From contig CACSKA010000005.1 of assembly GCA_902706205.1 (NCBI GenBank), positions 1-64,000 on the forward strand: a stretch of 64,000 bases of DNA, in the 5' to 3' direction. Origin of the DNA: Chryseobacterium sp. 18061. GTDB lineage: Bacteria > Pseudomonadota > Gammaproteobacteria > Enterobacterales > Enterobacteriaceae. The translations under genes were made by a program, and so were the position numbers. This document shows positions 1-9,910 of this stretch, in pieces (the first letter of the stretch is position 1; every line of letters starts with the position of its first letter). The notes under the pieces are model-generated. The model saw nothing but the letters and a program-made list of their open reading frames with translations. It did no database searches and was not told the origin of the DNA.

Positions 1-81
1 AGACTTGGTATTCTATTTAGCGTCTTTCGACGTTTAAGAATCCATGTCACTTTGAGTGCCCACACAGATTGTCTGATAAAT

Positions 82-93
82 TGTTAAAGAGCA
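82..93 (-). promoter_or_regulatory. rrn boxA antitermination element
   Basis: Minus-strand TGCTCTTTAACA is the boxA RNA motif bound by NusB/S10 in rRNA antitermination. It lies downstream of P2 and of a hairpin that fits boxB, in the normal boxB-boxA order. Confidence 0.85.
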
Positions 94-132
94 GTGAGTT
101 ACGCGCTTTCGCTTGCTAACTCGAGGTCCCGT

Positions 133-160
133 ATAATACGTTTTCCTCATTCAGAGTCAA
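133..160 (-). promoter_or_regulatory. rrn P2 promoter
   Basis: On the minus strand TTGACT, a 16-bp spacer and TATTAT form the P2 promoter of the rRNA operon, about 100 bp downstream of P1. The 16-bp spacer is typical of stringently controlled rrn promoters. Confidence 0.85.
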
Positions 161-252
161 GCGTTTATTTTCGCTTTTCTCTGTCAGGATTTCCTGGGAA
201 ACCCTTCTGACCCGGCGGCTAGCGTGCCGTTGTTCCGTGTCAGTGGAGGCGC

Positions 253-305
253 ATTATAGGGAGTTCTGACGAGACGGCAAGTATAAATTCGAAAAAATTA
301 TTCAA
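253..305 (-). promoter_or_regulatory. rrn P1 promoter with UP element
   Basis: On the minus strand: TTGCCG (-35), 16-bp spacer, TATAAT (-10), then a GC-rich discriminator (GCGCC). An A/T-rich tract at 281-305 just upstream of -35 fits an UP element. This is the growth-rate-controlled P1 of the rRNA operon leaving the window at the left. Confidence 0.85.
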
Positions 306-360
306 CCGCTCAATATTCATACAAACCATGTGCCAGATGGTAATATTCGCCTGGTTTTTA

Positions 361-398
361 AACAAAAACGAGCCCCTGAGGGCCCGTTTTTGTTTTTA
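361..398 (-). terminator. clpB terminator
   Basis: A GC-rich hairpin (gagcccc/ggggccc-type arms) flanked by A and T runs lies just past the clpB stop codon. It separates clpB from the rrn promoters. Confidence 0.85.
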
Positions 399-404
399 TG
401 TGAC

Positions 405-2978
405 TTACTGCACAGCCACAATTCGGTCGTCTTTGACTTTCAGCTGGATAGTTTTCCCAGGAATCAGCTCCCCAGAAAGGATTTGCTGCGCCAATGGGTT
501 TTCAATCTGCTGCTGAATAGCCCGTTTCAACGGCCGTGCACCGTAAACCGGGTCATAGCCGTTGGCACTCAGCAGCGCCAGCGCATCATCTTCTATATGT
601 ACATCGTATCCACGCTCTTCGAGACGCTGGTAAAGACGCTGCAGCTGGATCTTCGCAATCGAGGCGATGTGTTTTTCACCCAGAGGATGGAAGACCACCA
701 CTTCATCAATACGGTTGATGAACTCTGGACGGAAGCTGTGGCTAACCACATCCAGCACCAGATCTTTCATGTGACCATAATCCAGCTCGCCGAAACGTTC
801 CTGAATCAAGTCCGAACCCAGGTTCGAAGTCATGATCACCACGGTATTGCGGAAATCGACCGTTCTCCCCTGCCCGTCCGTCAGTCGTCCATCGTCCAGC
901 ACCTGAAGGAGAATGTTGAACACATCAGGATGCGCTTTCTCTACTTCATCCAGCAGAATGACAGAATAAGGGCGACGGCGGACCGCTTCGGTCAGATAGC
1001 CACCTTCTTCATAGCCAACATATCCTGGAGGCGCACCGACCAAGCGCGAGACGGAGTGTTTCTCCATAAACTCGGACATATCGATACGAACCATCGCATC
1101 GTCGCTATCGAACATGAAGTTAGCCAGCGCTTTGCAAAGCTCGGTTTTACCGACACCCGTTGGCCCGAGGAACAGGAACGAACCAATCGGACGATTCGGA
1201 TCGGATAAACCAGCCCGACTACGGCGAATAGCATTGGAAACGGCTTCTACCGCTTCGTTCTGGCCAATTACCCGGCTATGCAACTCCTGCTCCATACGCA
1301 GCAGCTTGTCGCGCTCACCTTCCAGCATTCTCGCCACCGGGATTCCAGTCCAGCGCGCCAGCACATCGGCAATCTCTACGTCGGTAACGCGGTTACGCAG
1401 CAGACGCATGGTTTTGCCTTCAGACTGCTCGGCAATCGTCAGTTGTTTTTCCAGCTCCGGAATTTTGCCGTACTGCAATTCAGACATCCGCGCTAAATCA
1501 CCCACACGGCGAGCCTGTTCAATCGCAATCTTCGCCTGTTCAAGTTCAGACTTAATGGTCTGCGTTCCGGACAGAGACGCTTTTTCCGCTTTCCACTCTT
1601 CTTCCAGTTCTGAATACTGACGTTCTTTATCGTCTAGTTCTTCATTGAGCATATCCAGACGTTTCAGGCTGGCTTCGTCAGACTCTTTCTTCAAGGCCTG
1701 CTGTTCCAGCTTGAGCTGGATGATGCGGCGTTCAAGTCGGTCAAGCTCTTCCGGTTTGGAGTCAATCTCCATACGGATGCTGGAAGCAGCTTCATCGATA
1801 AGGTCGATGGCTTTATCCGGCAACTGTCGGTCGGCAATATAGCGGTGCGACAATGTCGCCGCTGCCACAATCGCCGGGTCTGTGATTTGCACGTGGTGGT
1901 GCAATTCATAACGCTCTTTCAGGCCGCGTAAAATCGCGATAGTGTCTTCTACTGTCGGTTCAGCCACGAACACTTTCTGGAATCGACGCTCAAGCGCAGC
2001 GTCCTTCTCTATATATTGACGATATTCATCAAGCGTAGTGGCCCCGACGCAGTGCAGTTCACCACGCGCCAATGCGGGTTTCAGCATGTTCCCGGCATCC
2101 ATTGCGCCGTCAGCTTTACCGGCACCCACCATGGTATGCAGCTCATCAATAAACAGGATGACGTTGCCTTCCTGTTTTGAGAGATCGTTCAGTACGCCTT
2201 TCAGACGCTCTTCGAACTCACCACGGTATTTCGCCCCGGCCACCAGCGCGCCCATATCCAGCGCCAGTACCCGGCGGCCTTTCAGCCCTTCCGGTACTTC
2301 GCCGTTAACAATACGCTGAGCCAGCCCTTCGACGATCGCGGTTTTACCCACGCCAGGCTCACCGATCAGAACCGGGTTGTTTTTGGTACGACGCTGCAAT
2401 ACCTGAATGGTACGGCGGATCTCTTCGTCACGGCCGATGACCGGATCAAGTTTGCCCTGTTCGGCTCGCTCGGTGAGATCAAGGGTATATTTCTTTAATG
2501 CCTGACGCTGATCTTCAGCCCCTTGGTCATTCACGTTTTCACCTCCACGCATTTGTTCAATCGCCTGCGTCACATTGGCGGTTGTTGCTCCGGCGGTTTT
2601 TAACAGGTCGGCAAGCGTGCCACGTGATTCAAGCGCCGCCAGAACAAACAGCTCTGACGAGATAAAGTTGTCATTTCGTTTTTGCGCCAGCTTATCGCAA
2701 AGATTCAGCACCCGGACCAGATCCTGAGACGGCTGAACGTCACCGCCGGTGCCTTCCACCTGCGGTAAACGGCTCAATGCCTGATCGATGGCCGTGCGTA
2801 ACTGCCCGGCATTAATGCCAGCTGAAGTTAATAAAGGACGTACCGAACCGCCTTCCTGACTCAGAAGTGCGCTCATAAGATGAAGAGGTTCGATGAATTG
2901 GTTGTCGTGCCCTAATGCAAGAGATTGGGCATCGGCGAGTGCAAGCTGGAATTTATTGGTAAGACGATCCAGACGCAT
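405..2978 (-). CDS. clpB: ClpB disaggregase chaperone
   Basis: Hexameric AAA+ ATPase that, with DnaK, pulls polypeptides out of aggregates after heat stress. The 857 residues equal the E. coli length and the sequence is nearly identical. It has an N-terminal ClpN domain, a first AAA module (Walker A GEPGVGKT, Walker B ILFIDE), the coiled-coil middle domain, and a second AAA module ([20 protein letters not shown]). The start at 2978 ([10 protein letters not shown]) was chosen over one four codons upstream because it matches the family and has a good ribosome site (GGGAGG) at 2983-2988. It is transcribed from a sigma-32 promoter. Confidence 0.98.
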   Translation of the reverse strand: MRLDRLTNKFQLALADAQSLALGHDNQFIEPLHLMSALLSQEGGSVRPLLTSAGINAGQLRTAIDQALSRLPQVEGTGGDVQPSQDLVRVLNLCDKLAQKRNDNFISSELFVLAALESRGTLADLLKTAGATTANVTQAIEQMRGGENVNDQGAEDQRQALKKYTLDLTERAEQGKLDPVIGRDEEIRRTIQVLQRRTKNNPVLIGEPGVGKTAIVEGLAQRIVNGEVPEGLKGRRVLALDMGALVAGAKYRGEFEERLKGVLNDLSKQEGNVILFIDELHTMVGAGKADGAMDAGNMLKPALARGELHCVGATTLDEYRQYIEKDAALERRFQKVFVAEPTVEDTIAILRGLKERYELHHHVQITDPAIVAAATLSHRYIADRQLPDKAIDLIDEAASSIRMEIDSKPEELDRLERRIIQLKLEQQALKKESDEASLKRLDMLNEELDDKERQYSELEEEWKAEKASLSGTQTIKSELEQAKIAIEQARRVGDLARMSELQYGKIPELEKQLTIAEQSEGKTMRLLRNRVTDVEIADVLARWTGIPVARMLEGERDKLLRMEQELHSRVIGQNEAVEAVSNAIRRSRAGLSDPNRPIGSFLFLGPTGVGKTELCKALANFMFDSDDAMVRIDMSEFMEKHSVSRLVGAPPGYVGYEEGGYLTEAVRRRPYSVILLDEVEKAHPDVFNILLQVLDDGRLTDGQGRTVDFRNTVVIMTSNLGSDLIQERFGELDYGHMKDLVLDVVSHSFRPEFINRIDEVVVFHPLGEKHIASIAKIQLQRLYQRLEERGYDVHIEDDALALLSANGYDPVYGARPLKRAIQQQIENPLAQQILSGELIPGKTIQLKVKDDRIVAVQ

Positions 2979-3016
2979 AATTCCTCCCATAACAGGTCAA
3001 TTTTGCTACTGGAGAT

Positions 3017-3045
3017 TAAATGAGGTCATCCCTCAATTATTCAAG
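3017..3045 (-). promoter_or_regulatory. clpB sigma-32 heat-shock promoter
   Basis: Minus strand: CTTGAA, 14-bp spacer, CCTCATTTA, which fits the RpoH consensus (CTTGAA, 13-15 bp, CCCCAT-T) and is positioned just upstream of clpB. Confidence 0.85.
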
Positions 3046-3106
3046 GTTAAAGACCTGGACTATGTGAAAAATATATCAGCCTTCTGGATCGTCTTGATTC
3101 TTTAGG

Positions 3107-3838
3107 TTATATCAGCCAAATGAAACTTGCCATACGACCGCTGGTCCGATCGCGTCGATAAGAGAAAAAATCATCCTTTTCGCTTAGCGTACAGCGTTCA
3201 CCGCCGAACACCTGAGTCACGCCGAGATTTGCCAGACGCTGACGGGCTAACTGATAGATATCGGCGAAATATTTCTCGCCAGCAGGGCGGAAAGCGCTAT
3301 CAGCTTTCGCATCTTTATCCATGAATGCTTCACGGACTTCCGGACCCACTTCAAATGCCTGCGGACCAATTGCAGGGCCAAGCCAGGCGAGAATGTTTTC
3401 CGGCTTATCCTGAAATTGTGCGACGGTTTGTTCAAGCACGCCATCACATAAGCCACGCCATCCCGCATGGGCGGCAGCCACTTCAGTACCCGCCTGATTA
3501 CAAAACAGCACCGGAAGACAGTCAGCAGTCATCACCGCACAGACCAGACCCGCCTTATTGCTGTATGACGCGTCGGCCCGTTTGGAACCGTACTCGCCGC
3601 CGGTCAGCGTTAGTACTGCATTACCGTGGACCTGCTCAAGCCAGACCGGACGCGAAGGAAACGCGGCCGCTTCGTAGAAGCGACGACGGTTCTCTTCAAC
3701 GTGCTCCGGATTATCGCCACAGTGGGCACCGAGATTAAGAGAATCCCGGGGTGACGCACTCACGCCACCCACTCGCGTTGAGCTACATGCTCCGACGCCC
3801 GCAGGCATCGGCCACTGTGGAACAATAATCTTGGTCAT
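3107..3838 (-). CDS. pgeF: Peptidoglycan editing factor PgeF (YfiH, laccase-domain)
   Basis: 243 residues, the same as E. coli YfiH. This is a cytoplasmic copper-oxidoreductase/laccase-domain protein (DUF152) that removes mis-charged L-Ser muropeptide precursors. Conserved motifs include WLEQVHG, CAVMTADCLPVL and AAAHAGWRGL, which carry the His/Cys metal-site residues. Its start overlaps the rluD stop by 4 nt (ATGA type), implying translational coupling in an rluD-pgeF operon, with clpB downstream having its own heat-shock promoter. Confidence 0.96.
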   Translation of the reverse strand: MTKIIVPQWPMPAGVGACSSTRVGGVSASPRDSLNLGAHCGDNPEHVEENRRRFYEAAAFPSRPVWLEQVHGNAVLTLTGGEYGSKRADASYSNKAGLVCAVMTADCLPVLFCNQAGTEVAAAHAGWRGLCDGVLEQTVAQFQDKPENILAWLGPAIGPQAFEVGPEVREAFMDKDAKADSAFRPAGEKYFADIYQLARQRLANLGVTQVFGGERCTLSEKDDFFSYRRDRTSGRMASFIWLI

Positions 3839-4815
3839 AACCAGGCGACGTCGTCCTTGTGTTCTTCAAAATCAGCGCGCATAGCGGCAATGAGATCAAC
3901 CATATCCTGTGGAATTGGCGCATGCCATTCCATCTCGATGCCAGTAATCGGATGGTAGAGACGAAGCATGGTTGCGTGCAGCGCTTGACGATCGAATTTA
4001 CGCAGTTCGGTGATGAAGGCTTCTGATGCCCCTTTAGGTGGACGCGGACGGCCGCCATAAAGCTGATCACCCACCAGCGGATGGGTGATGTGCGACATGT
4101 GCACACGAATCTGGTGCGTACGCCCCGTTTCCAGACGCAGACGCAGACGCGTGTGAATACGGAAATGCTCCATGATGCGGTAATGCGTCACCGCCGGTTT
4201 ACCCATTGGGTGAACGGACATGTGGGTACGCTTGGTCGGATGGCGGCTAATCGGTTCTTCCACCGTTCCGCCCGACGTCATGTGGCCAATTGCGACGGCC
4301 TCATATTCACGGGTAATTTCACGCAGCTGCAGCGATTCTACCAGACGCGTTTGCGCCGGAACGGTTTTCGCAACGACCATCAGACCGGTGGTGTCCTTAT
4401 CCAGACGATGGACAATACCCGCTCGTGGAACGTCGACAATCGGCGGATAGTAGTACAGCAGCGCATTAAGGATAGTCCCATCTGGGTTACCCGCGCCCGG
4501 GTGCACGACCAGACCGCGCGGCTTGTTGATAACAAGAATGTCGTCATCTTCATAGACAATGGTCAGCGGGATATCTTGTGGCTCGAACCGCGCTTCTTCT
4601 TCGATTTCAGCGTTGATGGCGACATGTTCCCCCCCCAACACTTTCTCCTTCGGCGTGCTACAAATGACGCCGTTAACCAGCACTCGTTGGTCAAGAATCC
4701 ATTCTTTTATACGTGAACGTGAATAATCCGGGAACATTTCGGCCAAAGCCTGATCTAAGCGTTGACCGAGTTGTTTTTCGGATACCGTTGCGGTGAGTTG
4801 TACTTGTTGTGCCAT
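3835..4815 (-). CDS. rluD: 23S rRNA pseudouridine synthase RluD
   Basis: 326 residues, as in E. coli. It isomerises U1911, U1915 and U1917 in helix 69 of 23S rRNA, needed for ribosome assembly. It has an N-terminal S4 RNA-binding domain (about 18-80) and a pseudouridine synthase domain with the HRLDKDT motif carrying the catalytic Asp near residue 139. It is divergent from bamD and overlaps pgeF by 4 nt. Confidence 0.97.
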   Translation of the reverse strand: MAQQVQLTATVSEKQLGQRLDQALAEMFPDYSRSRIKEWILDQRVLVNGVICSTPKEKVLGGEHVAINAEIEEEARFEPQDIPLTIVYEDDDILVINKPRGLVVHPGAGNPDGTILNALLYYYPPIVDVPRAGIVHRLDKDTTGLMVVAKTVPAQTRLVESLQLREITREYEAVAIGHMTSGGTVEEPISRHPTKRTHMSVHPMGKPAVTHYRIMEHFRIHTRLRLRLETGRTHQIRVHMSHITHPLVGDQLYGGRPRPPKGASEAFITELRKFDRQALHATMLRLYHPITGIEMEWHAPIPQDMVDLIAAMRADFEEHKDDVAWL

Positions 4816-4946
4816 AAACAGCTTCTTCGTTTAACGTTGGGTTTTACGGCTTCGCCGTATAATATAGTGTGCTATTGTAGCTGGTCTTAATCGGGAGCAG
4901 GAATGATAATCTCCCGCATAAACATTCTGAGGAAAGTCAAAACGTC
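4816..4946. promoter_or_regulatory. rluD/bamD divergent promoter region
   Basis: 131-bp divergent intergenic region. A TATAAT at about 4857-4862 on the plus strand is a likely bamD -10; a -35 (TTGGGT-like) is weak. AT-rich stretches could also serve rluD on the minus strand. Confidence 0.45.
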
Positions 4947-5690
4947 ATGACGCGCATGAAATACCTGGTGGCCCTTGCCACACTCAGCCTGGCTTTGGCG
5001 GGTTGTTCCGGTTCAAAGGAAGAGGTGCCTGATAGCCCGCCAAATGAAATCTACGCGACTGCTCAACAAAAGTTGCAGGACGGTAACTGGAAACAGGCGA
5101 TAACGCAACTGGAAGCGTTGGATAACCGCTATCCATTCGGCCCGTATTCTCAGCAGGTTCAGCTCGACCTGATTTATGCGTACTACAAAAACGCCGATCT
5201 GCCGTTGGCTCAGGCTGCCATCGACCGCTTCATGCGTCTTAACCCGACTCACCCGAATATCGACTACGTCATCTATATGCGTGGCCTGACCAACATGGCT
5301 CTGGATGACAGCGCCTTGCAGGGCTTCTTTGGCGTTGACCGCTCTGACCGCGATCCGCAGCACGCCCGTGACGCATTCAATGACTTCTCCAAGCTGGTCC
5401 GGGGTTATCCGCAGAGCCAGTACGTGTCCGACGGCTACAAGCGCATGGTATTCCTGAAAGACCGTCTGGCGAAGTATGAACTGTCGGTTGTTGATTACTA
5501 TACCGATCGTGGTGCATGGGTCGCCGTTGTGAACCGCGTTCAAGGCATGCTCCGCGATTTCCCGGACACGCAGGCTACTCGCGATGCGCTGCCGAAGATG
5601 GAAAAAGCCTACCGCGAAATGCAGATGAACGCGCAGGCCGACAAAGTGGCTAAAATCATTGCCGCCAATGGCGACAAGACCAGCAGCTGA
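4947..5690 (+). CDS. bamD: Outer-membrane assembly lipoprotein BamD
   Basis: 247-residue essential lipoprotein of the BAM complex that folds beta-barrel proteins into the outer membrane. The signal peptide ends in a lipobox (LALAGC), so the mature protein starts at Cys19. Five TPR-like repeats follow. The sequence is nearly the same as E. coli BamD (YfiO) with a slightly different tail. It is monocistronic, with a strong terminator after it. Confidence 0.97.
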   Translation: MTRMKYLVALATLSLALAGCSGSKEEVPDSPPNEIYATAQQKLQDGNWKQAITQLEALDNRYPFGPYSQQVQLDLIYAYYKNADLPLAQAAIDRFMRLNPTHPNIDYVIYMRGLTNMALDDSALQGFFGVDRSDRDPQHARDAFNDFSKLVRGYPQSQYVSDGYKRMVFLKDRLAKYELSVVDYYTDRGAWVAVVNRVQGMLRDFPDTQATRDALPKMEKAYREMQMNAQADKVAKIIAANGDKTSS

Positions 5691-5704
5691 TTGCCCTGAT
5701 AACG

Positions 5705-5736
5705 AAAAAGGCAGCCCAGAAGGCTGCCTTTTTTTT
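5705..5736 (+). terminator. bamD terminator
   Basis: Hairpin aaggcagcc/ggctgcctt followed by a run of eight T, immediately after bamD. Confidence 0.9.
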
Positions 5737-5881
5737 ATGCAATTCGCGAGAACGCTGAACCGGTTTAGCTCGCAGTCATCCCATCAACTATGGCCCTCTT
5801 TTCCTCATTCCTCAAGTATTAAATCCCCTGTTCCTGTCCTGTCTCACAAATTACGCTGACTGACAAAAAGTGACAAAATAA

Positions 5882-5924
5882 CGTGATACACATCACACAT
5901 TTTGACATTGAGAACGGTATGCTG
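5882..5924 (+). promoter_or_regulatory. raiA promoter with CRP site
   Basis: CGTGA-TACACA-TCACA (5882-5897) matches the CRP consensus TGTGA-N6-TCACA with one mismatch. A TATGCT -10 at 5919-5924 places the CRP centre about 41 bp upstream of the expected start, i.e. a class II CRP arrangement. A TTGACA at 5902-5907 is also present but badly spaced for that -10. Assignment is by inspection. Confidence 0.55.
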
Positions 5925-5960
5925 GAATCACCAAGACGGGAAAGACAAGAGGTAAAATTT

Positions 5961-6293
5961 ATGACAATGAACATTACCAGTAAACAAATGGATATTACTC
6001 CGGCCATCCGCCAGCACGTCGCAGACCGTCTCACCAAACTTGAAAAATGGCAAACTCATCTAATTAACCCCCATATTGTTCTGTCTAAGGAACCGCAGGG
6101 CTTTGTTGCCGATGCAACCATGAACACGCCGAATGGCCACCTGGTTGCCAGCGCACGTCATGAAGATATGTACACTGCCATTAATGAATTGATCAACAAG
6201 CTGGAAAGGCAGCTCAATAAAGTGCAACACAAAGGGGAAGCACGTCGCGCCAACGCATCGGTGAAAGACGTCAACTTCGTTGAACAAGAGTAA
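5961..6293 (+). CDS. raiA: Ribosome-associated inhibitor RaiA (protein Y)
   Basis: 110-residue stationary-phase/cold-shock factor that binds the 30S A and P sites, blocks translation and competes with hibernation-promoting factor. It is of the HPF/RaiA family ([19 protein letters not shown]...). The start at 5961 was chosen from the ribosome site GAGGT at 5949-5953 and homology; an upstream in-frame ATG would add 26 unrelated residues. The acidic C-terminal tail is slightly shorter than in E. coli. Confidence 0.96.
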   Translation: MTMNITSKQMDITPAIRQHVADRLTKLEKWQTHLINPHIVLSKEPQGFVADATMNTPNGHLVASARHEDMYTAINELINKLERQLNKVQHKGEARRANASVKDVNFVEQE

Positions 6294-6316
6294 TCCTTAT
6301 CAACTGTGTTAATCCA

Positions 6317-6340
6317 ACGCGCCTCCGGGCGCGTTTTTTG
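6317..6340 (+). terminator. raiA terminator
   Basis: acgcgcc-tccg-ggcgcgt hairpin followed by a T run, 24 nt after the raiA stop. Confidence 0.85.
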
Positions 6341-6359
6341 TGCCCGGTTGTTTTAGCGG

Positions 6360-6388
6360 TTGACAGCATGAAAACAGTACGGTTACTT
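6360..6388 (+). promoter_or_regulatory. pheL-pheA promoter
   Basis: TTGACA (6360-6365), a 17-bp spacer and TTACTT (6383-6388), placed just before the leader peptide as in E. coli pheA. Confidence 0.7.
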
Positions 6389-6415
6389 TAACTGCGTGCT
6401 TCTAAGGAAACCCTG

Positions 6416-6463
6416 ATGAAAATTGTCCCGTTCTTCTTCGCATTCTTTTTTACCTTCCCCTGA
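6416..6463 (+). CDS. pheL: pheA leader peptide PheL
   Basis: 15-codon leader peptide MKIVPFFFAFFFTFP with seven Phe codons in nine positions. Ribosome stalling at these codons when Phe-tRNA is scarce prevents the downstream terminator from forming, so pheA transcription is controlled by attenuation. Too short for ordinary ORF calling. The E. coli peptide is almost identical. Confidence 0.93.
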   Translation: MKIVPFFFAFFFTFP

Positions 6464-6510
6464 TTGGGAGGCGTTTCGTCGTGTGATAAAGAATGCGAAG
6501 ACGAACAATA

Positions 6511-6537
6511 AGGCCTCCCACAATGGGGGGCCTTTTT
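6511..6537 (+). terminator. pheA attenuator terminator
   Basis: aggcctccc/ggggggcct stem followed by TTTTT, between pheL and pheA. This is the attenuator hairpin of the phenylalanine leader. Confidence 0.9.
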
Positions 6538-6561
6538 ATTGATAACAAGAAAGGCGACATT

Positions 6562-7722
6562 ATGACTGCGGAAAACCCGTTACTGGCTCTGCGCGATAAG
6601 ATAAGCGCACTGGATGAAAAGTTGCTCTCGCTGCTGGCCGAGCGTCGTGGGCTGGCTGTTGAAGTAGGTAAAGCGAAACTGTTATCTCATCGCCCGGTAC
6701 GCGACATCGACCGAGAGCGAGATCTGCTCGAACGCCTGATTACTCTGGGCCAGACCCATCATCTCGATGCGCACTACATCACACGTCTGTTCCAGCTAAT
6801 TATCGAGGATTCGGTCCTGACTCAGCAGGCGCTGCTTCAACAACATTTGAACAAAATTAACCCACACTCAGCGCGCATCGCATTCCTCGGACCGAAAGGA
6901 TCGTATTCCCACCTCGCTGCACGTCAGTACGCTGCCCGTCATTTTGAGGAATTTATCGAAAGCGGCTGCGCGAAATTCTCCGACATATTCAATCAGGTCG
7001 AAACCGGACAAGCTGACTACGCTGTGGTACCGATTGAAAACACTAGCTCAGGTGCGATCAACGACGTCTACGATCTGCTGCAGCACACCAGTCTGTCGAT
7101 TGTGGGCGAGATGACTATCCCTATCGATCATTGCGTGCTGGTTTCCGGCTCGACCAGTCTCGACCAAATCGAAACCGTATACAGCCATCCACAGCCTTTC
7201 CAGCAGTGCAGCCAGTTCCTGAATCGCTATCCTCACTGGAAAATTGAGTACACCGAAAGCACGTCAGCAGCGATGGAAAAAGTGGTCGAATCCAATTCTC
7301 CACACGTGGCCGCGCTCGGCAGCGAGGCGGGTGGTGGTCTTTATGGATTACAGGTACTGGAACGCAACCTGGCAAACCAGACACAGAACATTACCCGCTT
7401 CGTGGTCCTGGCCCGTAAAGCCATCAACGTCTCCGATCAAGTGCCAGCCAAAACAACGCTGCTGATAGCCACCGGGCAACAGGCCGGTGCACTCGTCGAA
7501 GCGCTGCTGGTATTACGTAATCATAATGTGATCATGACCAAGCTGGAGTCGCGTCCGATTTATGGCAATCCGTGGGAAGAGATGTTTTATCTGGATGTGC
7601 AGGCCAACCTGGAAGCCAATGCAATGCAACGCGCGTTGAAGGAGCTGGGTGAAATCACCCGCTCCATGAAAGTGCTGGGCTGTTATCCGAGCGAAACGGT
7701 AGTGCCGGTTGACCCTGCTTAA
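6562..7722 (+). CDS. pheA: Chorismate mutase / prephenate dehydratase PheA
   Basis: Bifunctional 386-residue enzyme converting chorismate to prephenate and then phenylpyruvate in Phe synthesis. It has an N-terminal AroQ chorismate mutase (1-95), a dehydratase domain (about 105-285, with the [12 protein letters not shown] motif) and a C-terminal ACT domain ([14 protein letters not shown]) that senses Phe. The start at 6562 gives exactly the E. coli length; a longer in-frame ORF running back through the attenuator is not used. Its 3' end overlaps the convergent SMP-30-like gene by 4 nt. Confidence 0.98.
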   Translation: MTAENPLLALRDKISALDEKLLSLLAERRGLAVEVGKAKLLSHRPVRDIDRERDLLERLITLGQTHHLDAHYITRLFQLIIEDSVLTQQALLQQHLNKINPHSARIAFLGPKGSYSHLAARQYAARHFEEFIESGCAKFSDIFNQVETGQADYAVVPIENTSSGAINDVYDLLQHTSLSIVGEMTIPIDHCVLVSGSTSLDQIETVYSHPQPFQQCSQFLNRYPHWKIEYTESTSAAMEKVVESNSPHVAALGSEAGGGLYGLQVLERNLANQTQNITRFVVLARKAINVSDQVPAKTTLLIATGQQAGALVEALLVLRNHNVIMTKLESRPIYGNPWEEMFYLDVQANLEANAMQRALKELGEITRSMKVLGCYPSETVVPVDPA

Positions 7723-8591
7723 TCTTCGATAAACGGCAATTTCTTCATCCCTGCGACGGCAACCGGCAGGGTGAAGATTGCGCCGGAGAGCGGATATTGA
7801 CGAACCTCTTCGGCGCTCATGTTTTCTCGGGTGGTGGTGATAAACAACGTTTTCATCTCCGGGCCACCAAAGCACACCATCGTTGGGCAACGAACCGGCA
7901 AGCGATACTCTTCCAGTTTCTGTCCATCGGGTGAAAAACGCGCCACCCGCCAGCCATCGAACAGCGCACTCCAGTAGCCCCCTTCTTCATCTATCGCGGC
8001 ACCATCCGGAATACCCTCGCCCGCACTGAAATGATGGAAAGGCTCACGCTTGCCAGGCTCTCCTTGCTCATCCAAAGGCGTACGATAGATAATGCTATTC
8101 GGGGTATCCGAGGTGTACATCCATTTTTTATCCGCGCTAAAGGCCAGCCCGTTGGCACCGTGAATATCACACTGAATAACTTTCGGTTTGAGTTTATTGT
8201 CTATCCGCACCAGCAGAGCGCCGTTGTAATCACCCGGTCCCCAGAACGTGCCTGCGTAAAAACGGCCATCACGATCGGTTCCGCCGTCGTTAAAACGAGC
8301 CAACTGTGGATTGCTCGGGTTATCGCAAATTTTATGCACCAGTAGCCCACGGCTGTCGCTTAACCAGATAGCGCTTCGCAGGGCGACGATAAACCCGCCC
8401 TTTTCCCGAAGTGAAAAACACCCCACCTCTTCTGGAAACTGCAATACCTGATGTTCGCCACTCTTGATATCGTAACGATGAATTTCATACTCCAGGATGT
8501 CGGCCCAATAGAGTGCCTGCTCGGCCTCGCTCCAGGTTGGGCATTCCGGCAAATGGCCGGTGTAATCAAACAGTACATCAGGTTGAGCCAT
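7719..8591 (-). CDS. SMP-30/gluconolactonase-like protein
   Basis: 290 residues, a six-bladed propeller of the SMP-30/gluconolactonase/LRE family. These metal-dependent lactonases open sugar lactones. Candidate metal ligands are Glu in PECPTW (about 16), Asn in the HGANGL motif and Asp in IPDGAAID. There is no signal peptide, so it is probably cytoplasmic. It lies between pheA and tyrA, where E. coli K-12 has no gene as far as I recall. It is separated from tyrA by a terminator and an ERIC element, so it is a separate unit. Substrate cannot be told. Confidence 0.85.
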   Translation of the reverse strand: MAQPDVLFDYTGHLPECPTWSEAEQALYWADILEYEIHRYDIKSGEHQVLQFPEEVGCFSLREKGGFIVALRSAIWLSDSRGLLVHKICDNPSNPQLARFNDGGTDRDGRFYAGTFWGPGDYNGALLVRIDNKLKPKVIQCDIHGANGLAFSADKKWMYTSDTPNSIIYRTPLDEQGEPGKREPFHHFSAGEGIPDGAAIDEEGGYWSALFDGWRVARFSPDGQKLEEYRLPVRCPTMVCFGGPEMKTLFITTTRENMSAEEVRQYPLSGAIFTLPVAVAGMKKLPFIED

Positions 8592-8605
8592 GTTCGTTTC
8601 CCTAT

Positions 8606-8639
8606 AAAAAAAGCCAGCGGGTTTCCCCTCTGGCTTTTG
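8606..8639 (-). terminator. tyrA terminator
   Basis: Minus strand: agccagaggggaaacccgctggctttttt, a hairpin ending in a T run. It lies after the ERIC element downstream of tyrA and 15 nt upstream of the lactonase-like gene start, so it ends the aroF-tyrA transcript. Confidence 0.8.
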
Positions 8640-8641
8640 AG

Positions 8642-8771
8642 TATAAACCCAAAATTAATCGAGTTGCAGGAAGGCGGCAAGCCTGCGAATCTCCAAGAGC
8701 TTACTCAGGTAAGTAACTGGGGTGAGCAGATGCAGCCAACGCACATACAGCATGAAGTATTATGGGTTTAA
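8642..8771. repeat. ERIC element (enterobacterial repetitive intergenic consensus)
   Basis: About 130 bp bounded by tataaaccc...gggttta, containing the ERIC landmarks gagttgcaggaaggcggcaa, a gagcttactcaggtaagt core and aactggggtgag. It can fold into a long imperfect hairpin. It sits in the transcribed region after tyrA. The match is to the known 127-bp ERIC/IRU consensus, from memory. Confidence 0.85.
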
Positions 8772-8779
8772 ACCGTTTT

Positions 8780-9901
8780 TTATTGCCGACTGTCGTTCGC
8801 CTGCCGTAACAGCGTCCGGCTTTCGCTCTGGAAGCGCTGAGCGTAATCGCCGAACCAGTGTTCAACCTTACGGAAGCTGTCGATAAAGGCTTGTTTGTTG
8901 CCTTGATCCAGCAGTTCAATCGCCTCGCCAAATCGTTTGTAGTAACGTTTGATCAACGCAATATTGCTCTGCGAAGACATGATGATGTCCGCATATAACT
9001 GAGGATCCTGAGCAAACAGACGCCCGACCATCGCCAGTTCCAGGCGGTAAATCGGTGACGACAGCGCCAGCAACTGTTCCAGCTGGACATTCTCTTCCGC
9101 CAGATGCAGCCCGTATGCAAAGGTCGCGAAGTGGCGCAGTGCCTGGATGAACGCCATATTCTGGTCGTGTTCCACCGCGCTGATGCGGTGCAAACGTGCG
9201 CCCCAGACCTGAATCTGTTCCAGGAACCATTGGTACGCTTCCGGCTGACGACCATCGCAGTACACCACAACCTGTTTCGCCAGGCTACCGCTGTCCGGGC
9301 CAAACATCGGGTGTAATCCCAGTACCGGACCATTGTGTGCCGCCAGCATTGCCTGCAGCGGAACGGCTTTCACCGACGCCAGATCGACCAGAATACAGTC
9401 CGCAGGCAGGGCTGGCAGCTTCTCGATTATCTCCGCCGTGGAGTGAATCGGTACACTGACGATAACCATTCCTGCATCGGAGAGCATCTCTTGCGCGCGC
9501 GCCCAGTCGTTCTTTTCGAGGATCCGCACCTGATAACCTGACAAGGTCAGCATTTTCTCAAACAAACGCCCCATCTGACCGCCACCGCCGACGATAACCA
9601 CCGGACGCAGTTGCGGACAAAGCGTTTTAAAGCCTTTGTCATTTTCGCTGGAATAGGATTCGCGCATCACCCGACGCAGAACATCTTCGATAAGATCGGG
9701 CGGAACCCCTAACGTAGCGGCCTCCTGACGGCGCGATGCCAGCATCGACGCCTCGCGCTCAGGAACGTAAATCGGCAAGCCGTACTTACTTTTGACTTCG
9801 CCGACTTCAGCCACCAGCTCCAGACGGCGCGCCAGTAATTCCAGCAGCGCCTTATCTACTTCATCTATTTGATCGCGTAGCGCGGTCAGTTCAGCAACCA
9901 T
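8780..9901 (-). CDS. tyrA: Chorismate mutase / prephenate dehydrogenase TyrA
   Basis: 373 residues, as in E. coli. An N-terminal AroQ chorismate mutase (1-90) is fused to an NAD-dependent prephenate dehydrogenase (Rossmann [13 protein letters not shown] near residue 105). It makes 4-hydroxyphenylpyruvate for Tyr. It starts 9 nt after the aroF stop, so the two form the aroF-tyrA operon controlled by TyrR. Confidence 0.98.
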   Translation of the reverse strand: MVAELTALRDQIDEVDKALLELLARRLELVAEVGEVKSKYGLPIYVPEREASMLASRRQEAATLGVPPDLIEDVLRRVMRESYSSENDKGFKTLCPQLRPVVIVGGGGQMGRLFEKMLTLSGYQVRILEKNDWARAQEMLSDAGMVIVSVPIHSTAEIIEKLPALPADCILVDLASVKAVPLQAMLAAHNGPVLGLHPMFGPDSGSLAKQVVVYCDGRQPEAYQWFLEQIQVWGARLHRISAVEHDQNMAFIQALRHFATFAYGLHLAEENVQLEQLLALSSPIYRLELAMVGRLFAQDPQLYADIIMSSQSNIALIKRYYKRFGEAIELLDQGNKQAFIDSFRKVEHWFGDYAQRFQSESRTLLRQANDSRQ

Positions 9902-9910
9902 AAATTCCTC

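Larger units (their letters stand above)
1..246 (-). other. rRNA operon 5' leader (upstream of 16S gene)
   Basis: Read on the minus strand this is the transcribed leader of an rrn operon. It holds P2, a boxB-like imperfect hairpin (about 98-120), boxA, and sequence resembling the E. coli rrn leader just before 16S (cacacagattgtctgataaa on the plus strand). The 16S gene itself begins beyond the left edge. clpB beside an rrn operon matches the rrnG locus of E. coli, so this is probably rrnG. Confidence 0.85.

Noticed and set aside
1..240. Start of the 16S rRNA gene inside the window
   Set aside because: The sequence stops in the leader; the 16S 5' sequence (AAATTGAAGAGTTTGATC) is not reached.
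330..1208. 292-codon plus-strand open frame opposite clpB
   Set aside because: It begins in the clpB terminator and runs antisense to a near-identical E. coli protein; no evidence of coding.
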